Assembly (NCBI RefSeq): GCF_051106095.1
Contig: NC_135787.1
Span: forward strand, 171,763,001 to 171,827,000
Direction of reading: 5' to 3'
Origin: Pogona vitticeps
Lineage: Eukaryota; Chordata; Lepidosauria; Squamata; Agamidae
DNA length: 64,000 nucleotides
The notes beneath the pieces were generated by a model. It saw only the letters and a program-made list of their open reading frames with translations, searched no databases and was not told where the DNA came from. Below are positions 25,170 to 51,300 of this stretch, piece by piece. The position numbers and the translations under genes are program-made. Each line of letters starts with the position of its first letter. Position 1 is the first letter of the stretch.

Positions 25170-25590
25170 TTACATCGATTGGTCCATCGGCATAGAGACA
25201 ACCAATCGAGCCCAGCCACGCTCGGGCGCGGGGATGCCTCAGCTGGAAGGCGTCGATAGGCGGAGAGGGCGCTCCGCCCTTTCACTACAGCCTTCCGATT
25301 GGTGCCGTGTTTGGCGTGGTGCGCTGTGATTGGCGCCACAGGGAGGTTCTTCCCCCTCCCCCCAGCGTGGACTTGTGATAAGCTCGGGAGGGGGCGGGCT
25401 TCTTTTGATTAGGGGCTTGAGTCTTCCAGGTGTGCTTCGATTCGGGCTGAGGGAAAGAAAGGCTTCCCTCCCCCCTTTTTTTGGCCGTCGGCCGCTTCCA
25501 TTTCCCGGCTTTGGGTAGCGAGTGGGCGGCAGCAGGTGGTTTCCGGCGTCATCGTCGTCGTCTTCTCCTTTCGCTCCTGCAACCACCGAG
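25170..25590 (+). promoter_or_regulatory. HSP90B1 promoter and 5' leader with two exact ER stress elements
   Basis: CCAAT-N9-CCACG occurs exactly at 25202-25220, and its reverse complement CGTGG-N9-ATTGG at 25315-25333. This is the ERSE consensus, bound by NF-Y plus ATF6 in the unfolded protein response. Two further inverted CCAAT boxes lie at 25178-25182 and 25298-25302. The region is CpG-rich with no obvious TATA box. The arrangement fits strong ER-stress induction, as known for GRP94 and GRP78 promoters. Confidence 0.85.
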
Positions 25591-40952
<15,362 letters not shown>

Positions 40953-41161
40953 AAACACTCTCACAAATAGTATCCTGTGTCTGGAATGAAGCAGGAATGT
41001 GGACTAAATTTGTGTTTTTTTTCACTGTAAAATGTTGGGGGAGGCATAGGGTTATGGGCAGAAGAGGATTTTTTTAAGTTGCATTTTTTAAACATTCCTC
41101 ACAATGTAAATTTGTACTATTTAACTGACTACTTGGTGTAAAATCTTGTCATGTGTACAAA

Positions 41162-41167
41162 ATTAAA
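41162..41167 (+). terminator. Polyadenylation signal of HSP90B1
   Basis: ATTAAA, 210 bases after the stop codon, followed by a GT-rich stretch (TTTGTATGG). A canonical AATAAA at 41819-41824 could serve a longer transcript. Confidence 0.5.
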
Positions 41168-41169
41168 AT

Positions 41170-44100
41170 GTTCACACCATTTGTATGGATATCGAAGTAG
41201 TTATTTACCTGCCAGGAAAGTAAACAATTGTTTCCTTGTGTAGGAAGCAACACTCCTAGGCTAAGAGCTATCGTGAAAGATTAGTTTGGAAAGCTGTTAA
41301 ATGTTTTACGCTCTGTTTTTCTATGGGAAGCATCTTCTACCTTCTGCCTCTTAGACCGGCCTTTTTGAATTAGTGAATGTTGTATTCCTTGCTGAAGTTC
41401 CATGGCTCACAGAATACAACTCCATATTGAATTGGTTCTTCAAGCTCTCTGCATGTGAGGAGAGCCCCATTAGACACCATTTGGGTTTAGCAGAAGTACA
41501 ACTACTGTATACTGAATCCTGATGATGACTTAATGCCATCAGTTTCTCTTTATACTGTTATAGGTGGCAAAAGTGATAGAATGTGTGCACACAGGCTGAT
41601 GTTTCTGACTATTGTCCTGAAATGGCACTCAACATTTCATTTCTATGAAGTAATTAACAACTTCACCCATAAGGAAAGTAGCAACTTAACACTGTTCTGC
41701 AACCACAAAACACCATACTTGCTATTTGGTTTTACAGTTTCTTTGTTGTATAGTGCTTTTCCAGGAATTGATCACACTTGCATGCAGGGTAACATCTTGC
41801 TGCACTGGTTTACAAAGAAATAAAATGTGACTGCAACTGAAGAAGATTTGCTTTAGTTCTGTCCTCCTAGATCAACTTCAAATCTCACTTGGAATTCTGG
41901 GTAACACTTTCTCTCGGCTACACTAGGCCCACTGAGGGAGAGAGGTGTAAGTGCTGACTTAAAAGTCCCATTCATTCAATAGTAATTTACTCTAGAAATT
42001 TTTCTAATAAGCTTTTGTCAAAGTTAAACTGGAAGACCATTGTACACTGGTACCCCGACTTATGTCTCCACTTGCAAAGATTTTGCGTTACGAACAGAGC
42101 CTCGACTTACAAATGGAAAAAAACCTTTCCTGCCCCTTTTTTGACTCAAGTTCATCTTAGGTCAAAAGAAGAAAAAAAAAAATAAATTCCCCCTAGCAGT
42201 AGATACAGATTAACCAGCTTTGCATTAGTTCCTATGAGAACTAATGCCTTGACATACGAATGAAAAACAGCCTGAACAGATTAAATGGTTTTCAGTGCAT
42301 TCCTATGGGAAATCTTGCCTCAACTTACAAACTTTTCGGCATACGAACGCTGTTCCAATATGGATTAAGTTTGTAAGTTGAGGTACTACTATACTTTTTT
42401 CTGCTGTTTGAAAACAGGAAGATGTAGACCTATTTTGTGAATTTAAAAGGATGCAGTTTCTTGATACAGTACCTAATTCCAGATCTTATACCAGGCATAT
42501 GTTTTACACAAATAAGTGCCAAAAAGTCATAATCTTCCTTGCAAATCTTGGTGAGCCACATACACAAAGGAAAAATTTTATCCATGTTTTATAGATTGCC
42601 TTTTAGGTTCAGGTAAGGGTGACTTGTGAATAGTGTTGTCTCAGCCCAAAGGTCTCCCTTGTGTTGCCAAACACTGGACAATTAAGCATATCAGATTTGT
42701 ATGCAATCAAGCAAATTTTGGGTGGGGATGCAAGTATCCTCTCCATTGGCTCCTTATTAATCTCATAATGCTTCAGAATAAAATGAAACTCTTCTGTAGT
42801 ATAAACTTGAAGATTTTAATTGTCTTCTAATACATAATCCAGCTAAGATTGCTGTATGACAGGTTTCTGGGCTATTAAGTTACTGTCACTTGTACTCAAC
42901 TGTAACCTACAGAGGAGTAACTTAGCAATGGTATATTTTTCCATTTATAAGATTCCCCAATGTATAAGATGACCCCCCCCCCCCCACTTTTCTAACCCCA
43001 AATTAGAAAATTTGATTGCTGCTTTCCCTGCCACTTCCTAAGCCCGGGGCTTACCAAGAGGGTGGAAAGCAGGGATCAAAGGGATACAGGATCACTTCGC
43101 TCACAACACACCTTTGCTGAATTAATTTACTCTGTAGGTTACAGTAGAGTACACGTGGAAGTATACATTATATATTTCCCTTTCCATTTGAGAGGTTCAA
43201 AGCAAATTACATTCATAAAATTGTCATTTGTTACAAGTAACTGAAAATAAAGAGCAAAATTCAAATAGAACATTTTTGAAGCTTTCACCAATTTTAAGAA
43301 TCATTCTGAAAATATACTTGTATAGATCTTTTAGTAGAATTTCTGTGAGACTGATCCTGGCTGTATGCCCACAGCTTTTTACCCATTCAGTGGTTACAAG
43401 CTTCTTAACGAGCTCTCTTCCCAAGGGCTTTCTCACTGTGTTGCAGATAAAGGAAGATGCTGCTCTGTGCCTTTCTGCATCTTCCAAGGTCAGTGGATGG
43501 AATATGTAGCAGGAATTGTTCCTTTAGAGCGAATGCCAGGAAACTCAGAAAAGTGACTTCCCCATCCTGGTGCTCTGCAGATGTGCTGGACTGTAGCTCT
43601 CATCAGTAGTTGTACCAGTTAGGAAAGATGAAAAGGAGCAGACCAATTGTCTCTCAGGCTAGGAAATGCAGTCCTTGGTTATGTAAAAGCTAGACACTAT
43701 GACTTTTGTTTGAAAACTTGCCAACTGCAAATTGAAACTAGAACAGTAGTGTTCCAACTGCCAAGCTCTACATTCCATATCCACTATTGACTCTGAACAC
43801 CTTCAAGGTCAACCTCACAGAGAACATCTTCAGTCATATCTAACATGAATGACAGCAGGGAAATCCATCATCTGCAGAAAGAAATGCAATTACCACCAAT
43901 GTCTAATTTGTTCAAGGTGTTTATGGCATGCACTTACAAAAATCCTTTTCCAACTCTAAAACATGCAACAGATTGCAACCATTGCACAGGCTGCATGTGA
44001 AGGCACCCTTCATTACTTTGGCCTCGGGAATCTACGTGAGCCAAAGATAAAATGTTATTAACAGCCAAGGCAGCAAGTTCTATGCTCTTCAGAAATCAAC

Positions 44101-44200
44101 CACGATTTATAACACATGATCAAAATCCATAGCCCAGTTGTAAAGAATCAATTATAAATAAAGTGTATTTTTGGAAGGATGCGGTGATTCCTTGTCTTCC
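41170..44200. other. HSP90B1-UQCC6 intergenic interval
   Basis: Contains the TA-flanked element at 42.05 kb and a MITE-like start near 42,945 (ATTTATAAG, GTATAAGATGACCCCCC). No recognised exon; the remainder is unique AT-rich DNA and may include the UQCC6 3' untranslated region. Confidence 0.5.
42045..42391 (+). mobile_element. TA-flanked inverted-repeat element 5
   Basis: Ends CACTGGTACCCCGACTTATG and TAAGTTGAGGTACTACTA between TA dinucleotides; the arms carry GTACGAAC/TTACAAA-type units in opposite orientation. More diverged than elements 2 and 4. Confidence 0.7.
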
Positions 44201-44207
44201 ATCACTG

Positions 44208-45621
44208 TCAAGGCTGAGCTTTCTGACTTCTTTCTTTGAGGCCCAAGAGTTCTGTTCTTAGTTCTCCAGGTTTGGGAGGAATTTCAGGTATTGACTAACA
44301 AAACAAGAGAAAAAAATTGTCCATCACACTGCATCCAGAACAATGAACTCCAATCTTTGAAATCAGGGGTACACATTTACAAAAAAAGCTGTGCTCGAAT
44401 TAGCTGCCCAGTCTTATTCTGAAGTGAAATATGTGATAAGAGCGGAAAACACAGCAATTCTAAACTTTAAAAAGTTTATTGTGCCACTTTAACAACATTA
44501 GGCTTTTAAATGTAAAATATACCTATACACAGGAAATGTGTTAAAAATACATTATGTTGCAATTCCATGCACATCTGTAGAAATAAATCCTATTAATTTC
44601 ATAGGGCTTTCTTCCAGGTTCTTAATTTACTACTTTTGGATAGTAAAGACCATCAGGAGTCCTGAAGAGAAGAGGCTAAGGAGTGCCGAACCATCTGGGA
44701 AACACAATCCAATTATTCAGCAGTTCACTCGAGGCCCATGAACTTTGTCACTCTCTGTCCTTGGACAGTGAAAAGCTATGGGAATGGGAGGGAAGACAGA
44801 GATCAGACTAGTTTGGGCATTAAAAGACTGGGCAGGCGGGCTGTAACTGAAGAAAATCTGATCTTGAAATCTATTTCCCTACAAGTTGTTACTTTGTAAA
44901 AAAAATCTTTTCCCCCCCATTCTTTAACCACTTGGTCTAGCATGGTTAATGGATGGAGTCAAGCCCTTTAAAGGAATATTATCATAAAAAATGACAAGAC
45001 TGGGTAGGGGCTGGTCATCACCCTGCTTTGTCTCAGGTAGAAGATTATTGGCATGTACCAATGAGAGATATTGGGAGGCGGAGCCAGAGAAACTAGAAGG
45101 GAGGGGTGAGTCCTAGTCTAAGGAATTCAGTCAGAGACAGAGAAGAAGAAAGAGTTTAGTGGTTTGAGGCAGAGAGAGTGTTTAAGGAGTGATTAGTCAG
45201 AGTGTGACCTGCATTAATTAAGATAGAAAAGGTTAAAGTAAAATACTGAAGCTTTGTGTAACTTTAAGAATGTGCTTCAGAATTATTCCTGAAACAACTT
45301 GTAATCAATAAACTTGTCTCTGTTTAAAAGTTCAGTACTGAATGGACCTCAGTCTTTCATAGGACTTATAGGCTGATAACGAGATCAACTGGTGGCAGCG
45401 TAAGGATACTCGGGTGAGCTCGTTGTTTGGTGAAACAAGCAGGGGCCGCGGGGTAAACGCCACACATGGCTACCATGTGAATATTCAAAACAAGCAGAAA
45501 AAAATCCACTTACAAGATCAGGCCTGTAATATTGGTGGACAACTTGTGCACCAGCAAGCATGGTCAACAGAGCTGCACTCAGCATTGTTAGGTAACGACC
45601 CCAAGATAGTCCTGCAGGCAT
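44208..45621 (-). CDS. UQCC6: BRAWNIN, complex III assembly micropeptide
   Basis: Small inner-mitochondrial-membrane protein required for assembly of respiratory complex III (known as C12orf73/BRAWNIN in human). Coding exons are 45621-45514 and 44294-44208, joined in phase 0. The first encodes MPAGLSWGRYLTMLSAALLT and on to AQVVHQYYRPDL, where LTMLSAALLTMLAGAQVV is the hydrophobic membrane segment; the second encodes SIPEIPPKPGELRTELLGLK and ends ERSQKAQP. Total 64 residues against 71 recalled for human, shorter at the C terminus. Donor GTAAGT at 45513, acceptor TTGTTAG. A 5' exon piece starts at 45637 after the acceptor TTCTAG, with no coding before the ATG. In-frame Met at 45663 lies outside this acceptor. 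Confidence 0.93.
44992..45395 (+). mobile_element. Solo LTR-like fossil in the UQCC6 intron
   Basis: Treated as a fossil. The stretch has a U3-like GA-rich part with GGAGGCGGAGCC, a polyadenylation signal AATAAA at 45307-45312, and is followed at about 45389 by TGGTGGCAGCG, which resembles a retroviral/LTR-element primer-binding site. No internal coding region follows. The family is not certain (ERV or Gypsy type); the outer left boundary is approximate. Orientation is opposite to UQCC6. Confidence 0.45.
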
Positions 45622-46164
45622 GATGAGGAGACAAAACCTAGAATTCAAGTCAATGGAAAACAAAAGAAAGAGCGAGAGAGAGAAATCTCTAAGACTTTAA
45701 AGCATTTTCATAGAAGCGGATCTCCTCTCTAAGATAAGACAGGAGACATAACAGGGTAATGGGCAGGGGGAGCAGGGACTTGGCATTCCAGCAGCCTCAA
45801 TACTATGCATGAGATATGAAGTGATGAGACACTGAAGGTAGGGCATGAACAGATCCTGCATTGAATTATCATCTTAAGTAATTTCTTAAGTGATGAGGTT
45901 GAGAGCAAAAATGACTTCCTTCATTCCATGGAGTAGACATGGTCTAGATGGGAGTGGTAAAAATCCAATAAATAAATAAATAAATAAAAATACATGGAAT
46001 CAACCCCACAAAGACCAAACTGCAAAGACAAGGGAGCTTTTTTATCTCAGAAAGGCATAAATGTAAGAGCAGAAAGGTACCTAAACTGCCAAATGAAGGC
46101 CTGCCTTGGAAAGCTCCTAATATATTATTTCTTCTTTAACTGACACAGGACTTTTTGTTTATTC

Positions 46165-46400
46165 CATAAGAAATATCAGAAGAGCCCTGCTGGATCAGGC
46201 CAAGGGCCCATCTCGTCCAGCTTTCTGTATCTCACAGTGGCCCCACCAGATGCCTCTTGGGAGCACACAAGATCCTTGTCTCCAGATACCCCTCCCCTGC
46301 CTCTGGCCTTCTGAGGACCAAAGGACCATAATCTGACAAAGTCTGTTGTTACATCCAAGCCTGCTTGGGTGAAATGCAAGTTTCACACCATCATTCCGAG
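46165..46400 (+). mobile_element. Interspersed repeat of uncertain class
   Basis: AGAGCCCTGCTGGATCAGGC and TCTCACAGTGGCCCCACCAG match a repeat very common in reptile genomes, which I cannot assign to a family with certainty. Another common repeat end (CCTTCAGTCTCGAGAGACTA) lies at 46,599-46,618. Confidence 0.5.
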
Positions 46401-46695
46401 GTATCCATTGGTAAAATACCGGAGGAGGGGAATGGAGGAAAACTTTTGAAAATTGCTGCCGTATCTGCTTGCCCAAATCGTCCACAGCTGGGGCAACCAA
46501 AAGATTACTAAAAAGAAGGAAGCGTGCTTTGTTTCAAGAAGAAAACATTCATTAATGCACAAGTTTTCATGGAAAGCTTATCATCATCATCACAGGCACC
46601 CTTCAGTCTCGAGAGACTATGGTAACATGCTCTGTATCGAGAAGTGTCCTCTCCAGAGCATGAAGCCTGGGTAAAGTAGTATGGAAAGCTTAAAC

Positions 46696-46831
46696 CAGTG
46701 GTTCTTAACCTTTGTTACTCGGATGCTTTTGAACTGCAACTCCCAGAAACCCCAGTCAGGACAGCTGGTGGTGAAGGCTTCTGGGAGTTGCAGTCCAAAA
46801 CTCCTGAGTAACCCAAGGTTAAGAACCAGTG
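46696..46831 (+). mobile_element. hAT MITE copy 5
   Basis: Ends CAGTGGTTCTTAACC and GGTTAAGAACCAGTG, with an exact 8-base duplication GCTTAAAC at 46688-46695 and 46832-46839. Nearly identical to copy 3, indicating recent activity. Confidence 0.9.
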
Positions 46832-47201
46832 GCTTAAACCATAATACATTTGGGTAAACATTTAAGGTTTTACAAGACATCGCTCCTTCTGTCGAAACAG
46901 ATGGACACCATTCTTCCTTCTGCAAACAATTACACGTAAAATAAGTTATTCACCAAGCCTTCGAGAATATATTCACCAATCCGTTTCGTGCGGGGAGTGG
47001 GTCTGTAGATCTTCGTTTCTACCCGTTTTCACACGCAACAAATTGGGTCCCCGACATTCATGCAATTCAAATGACTCCCAATGTGATCAAACACGTGTCT
47101 GGCCCAATCCAAAGACGTGTCTCTTTTCACAATTCCAGATTTCCTTCTTACAAGAAAAGAAACCAAAAATATTAAGTTTTGACGTGAGACCGGTCACTCA
47201 C

Positions 47202-47345
47202 CTCGCCCTGAGGGAGCTGCCCGCTGACCTTTACGGGGACCCCTCACTGAACAAGACAACCAAGGACTAAGGCGATAGCAGGGAGCCAATAGTGGGCGGG
47301 GGGAGGAAACGCTCCCTCGGTCACGTGACAGCTCGGCGCTCCCGG
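47202..47345 (-). promoter_or_regulatory. UQCC6 promoter and non-coding first exon
   Basis: On the minus strand, a probable 5' leader ends at 47202 before the donor GTGAGT. Upstream of it are CCAAT (47286-47290), a GC box (GTGGGCGGGG) and the palindrome GTCACGTGAC (47320-47329), a USF/TFEB-type E-box. The start site itself is inferred. Confidence 0.5.
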
Positions 47346-48099
47346 GATCCACGCAAGCATCGTAGAGATAAAATTGTAGAATGGCACACAGGCTCAACTT
47401 CTGGGAATACTTGCCCGACGAGGTTCATTATTGCCTGAGAGCGTCTTCCGGGCCTTCGAAAAATTTGAAGTGGGGGAAAAAGCCCTCTGCAGTTCGTTTT
47501 GTAAATTTAACGAGACAAGAATTCCAGATTCATATTAAGATTCTGCTTTCTTAAGGGACATAAAAAACACAGTTGTGTTGTCCTTACGCAATCCAAAAGC
47601 AAGTGTAGGTGATCCCTTTTTAAAGACCATCCATCCATCCATAGCTGGAAGATTCTGTGGACAGTTGAGTCTCAAAAACCTCCCAGCTACTCTGGTGACA
47701 GTAACGGGAGGATGATGGGAGCTGTCGTCCAAAAAAGTAACTTCTTCAAATTCTCTTCTTTTTTCCCCCAACTCGTCTTTTCGAGTCCATTCTTTCCTCT
47801 TTGGGCAGCCACCCATCAGGATCGGCTGCTTTTACTCACGTGCTTTTCGCGGTCCCAGACGCTGAAGAGGAGCATGACTTTCCCAGGATGAGGGATTTCC
47901 GGGTTGACCGTCGAATCTTTTCTCTCTCTCTCTCTCTCGGTCTCTCAGCTTGCTGCAGAAATGACTGCTGAGAGAAAATAGGGGAGTTTAAGGTCCAACG
48001 ATCTGCATGGTAAGAGTTTCACATGCTTCCTGCAAAAAACTTTTCGCGTGACAGGATAATATTTGTCTTTTTAAAATGGTATGATATGCTATCATATGT

Positions 48100-48365
48100 G
48101 TTAAAAAAGATCGAAAGGCGCTTTTGCAACCGGAAGTTTCCGCGGCGCGTCACTCTATTCTTTTTCCTCTCTCTATGGGCTGGCCAACCGGCTCTGGCGT
48201 GGCGCGAGCGAGGCTGGAGAAGGTACCGAGGGGAGGGAGGCGGGGGTCGCGCGGGGGGGGGGACGGGGCGGGGCTGGAGTGGAGTGGTGGGACGGGCGGT
48301 CAGGCGGCCGCTTCCTTCCCGGACTTGGCAGAGCGGGGGCGCCCGGCTTGGCGGAAACGGCGGCT
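48100..48365 (+). promoter_or_regulatory. TDG CpG promoter and 5' leader
   Basis: CpG-rich block directly upstream of the TDG start codon, with an ETS-type site CCGGAAGT at 48130-48137 and GC boxes (GGGGCGGGG, about 48264). No TATA box. It faces the UQCC6 promoter about 0.8 kb away. Confidence 0.6.
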
Positions 48366-51300
48366 ATGGAGGCCGAAGAGCCGGGCACCAGGTATTGGCG
48401 GAGGTGGAGAGGATGGTGGGCCGAGACGGGGCTGGAATACGGCGCTCGGAGGCCGGCGGAGGAAGACGCGGAGCCGCTGGGCCTCCTGCTCTCTTCTCTC
48501 TGTTTGTGTGTGAGCGTGAGTGAGAGAGAGAGACAGAGCGCTTTAGTGATGCTTTTCCGAGCACAATAGAGTGGCTGAGCTGCAGCTCAAGGCCGGGGTC
48601 TTAGTCGGCTTAGGTGTTTCTCTATGAATGTGTGTACACACACACGCATGTACATGTCTGTATGCATGTGTTTGTACATATATGGACTCTGTGTGTGTGT
48701 GTATACAGAGTGAGTGAGAGTGTTAATTATTGCTATATAAATATGTAAGTAAACAAATGCATAGAGAATATATATGTACATATGTATATGTGTGTGTCTA
48801 TATATATAATTTTGTGTGTGTGTTCTTACATTTACATATAGTTATATGTCCATAATTAACACAATATGTGTGTGTGTGTGTACACACATTCATACAGAAA
48901 CACCTAAGCCGACTAAGACCCGGGCCTTGAGCTGCAGCTCAGCCACTCAGCTTGACAATTTTTGTCCAGTCATGTTCGACTCTAGGAGGCCGTGCTCATC
49001 CCCGTTTCCAAGCCATAGAGCCAGCGCTTTGTCCGAAGACAATCTTCCATGGTCACATGGCCAGTGCGACTTAGACACGGAACGCTGTTACCTTCCCACC
49101 AAAGTGGTCCCTATTTATCTGCTCGCATTTGCATGCTTTCGAACCACTAGGTTGGCGGGAGCTGGGACAAGCAACGGGAGCTCACTCCAAGCAGATCTTA
49201 CGACTGCTTGGTCTTCTGACCCTGCAGCACGGGCTTCTGCGGTTTAGCTTGCAGGGCCGCCACGTCCCTTGTGTGTCTGTGTACACACACCTAAACCACT
49301 GGCTGGATACATAGCTCAGGTTTTTGGCTGGGGAGCCAGAGACTGGGAGTTGGATTCCCCACTGTGCCCCTCTTGACAGGGGTAGGACTCGATGATCCAT
49401 GGAGTCCCTTCCAGCTCTGTAGTTATAACATGACCATGACACACACATGACATAAATATATATACCATTGATTAAACATTGATTAGCCTCTGGTATTTAT
49501 ATGTACTACTGATGTAGTATTAGAGCAAGGCCTGTGAGTTTATTTTTCAGAATTTCTGAAAACCTTCACAATGGAGTTTTGAAAGCAAAGCCTCACAGGT
49601 CATGACATATGCTGTCCAAAATCCTGTTGCTTGGCATTATAAATTGTATTAGAATAGGCCCGTTGAACTAGTAGGAAATTTGGTGAGTCAACACCTTTGA
49701 AAGTTCCATTGATTCAAATAGATCTTCTTTAACTATGACTATATTGAGACGTGGTGGCGCTGCGGGTTAAACCACAGAAGCTTCTGTGCTGCAAGGTCAG
49801 AAGACCAGCCAGCGTAAGATCCCATCGCTTGTCTCAGCTCCTGCCAACCTAGCAGTTCGGAAGCATGTAAATGCAAGTAGATAAATAGGTGCCACCTCAG
49901 TGGAAGGTAATGGCGTTCCATGTCTTGTCGCACTGGCCACATGACCACGGAAACTATCTACGGACAAATGCTGACTCTACGGTTTTGAGATTGGGATGAG
50001 CACCGTGCCCTAGAGTCAAACACGACTGGACTAAATGTCAAGGGGAACCTTTACCTTTAAGTGTGACTATGATAAAATTTCCCAGCACACCCATTCTGGA
50101 ACTTAAGTACTTTCTCTGGTTTACCTTGTTTGTGTGTCATCATCCAGCTTATTTAGTTAGTTAGTTTAATTTGGGAGGGCAGTAGGTTTCTAGGGTCATC
50201 CTAGCACAGTGAATCAAGGCATTATCTTGTGACAAAGTTTCCAAGACCATTATACTTGATGGCACATCCTGCCTCCACATTTATTTGATTCTGTAAAATT
50301 GCTAAACACCAAACGGTGGATGCTGGCTTTGGAAGCCACATTCTCCAGGCATTATTTCTCTGATGGATCTGCTGATGTAATTACTTCTCTCTTTTTTTGC
50401 CTTTATTTCTTTGTGTTTATTTTCTTCGCTATAATCTGGATCTTGGCTGTAGACCAGAACATAGAGGAGGGCTCTTAGGGAGCCGAGTAGACGTTGTCTA
50501 GAGGGGCGGGGTAGAAATTGAATAAATAAATAAATAAATAAATAAAATTAGTATTTTGGCTATGTGACTCCCTGCCTCTTTACTGAGGATGGATGAAACT
50601 CATTCTGTGTAGATTCTTCCTCTTGCACATTTCAGAATGCACTTTCTTGGTAAATATCCAGTGTTTCATTATCTTCCATCTACCAAGACACTCTCTCTGC
50701 AGGATTTTCCTTGTTGAGTGCCTGAACCACTATATGCTTTGTTAGAACTTATTGGCTTGTCCATCATTTGCTCTCCAGACTAACTGATGTTGCATCTTGT
50801 TTTCACAAGTAGTATGAACAATAAATGTAACATTACAATTCACTTAATTGAAAAAGGATTTTGGGAGGCAACCCTTTTAGAAATTTGATAGTAAACAAAC
50901 AAGCAACATGTAAAATAACCATGAGAATTTTGTCCAGATGATATGGTTTGAGTGGGCAATATTTTTTACTTTATTTCCCCCCCAAAAAAGATACTACACT
51001 CCTCTTCAGCCAGCATTTTATCCTTTTCCTTTCCATCAAATGATGACGGCAACTCCAGACATGGAGATGATGAATGATCAGGAGGTTCTTCAAGGAATTT
51101 TGGATGCAAACCCCGTTCAGGAACCTGTTCCAGGTATCTTAATTTTTGCCCTTCAAACACAATAAGTAATGAATGAATGCATGAATAAATTTATTTGGGA
51201 AATTTCTGAAAATAGTGGGATAGTTTCAGTCTTGGAGATGGAGTTGCTACAGTCTTTCTAGGTTAATTCTTACAAGAAATTGGAAGATGTTTGGTCAGAA

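Noticed and set aside
45622-45663. UQCC6 start at 45663
   Set aside because: An acceptor (TTCTAG) ends at 45638, so the upstream Met is intronic; MPAG at 45621 matches human BRAWNIN.
48587-48900. ORFs rich in Tyr/Ile/His/Thr at 48.6-48.9 kb
   Set aside because: They are translations of the TG/TA microsatellite.
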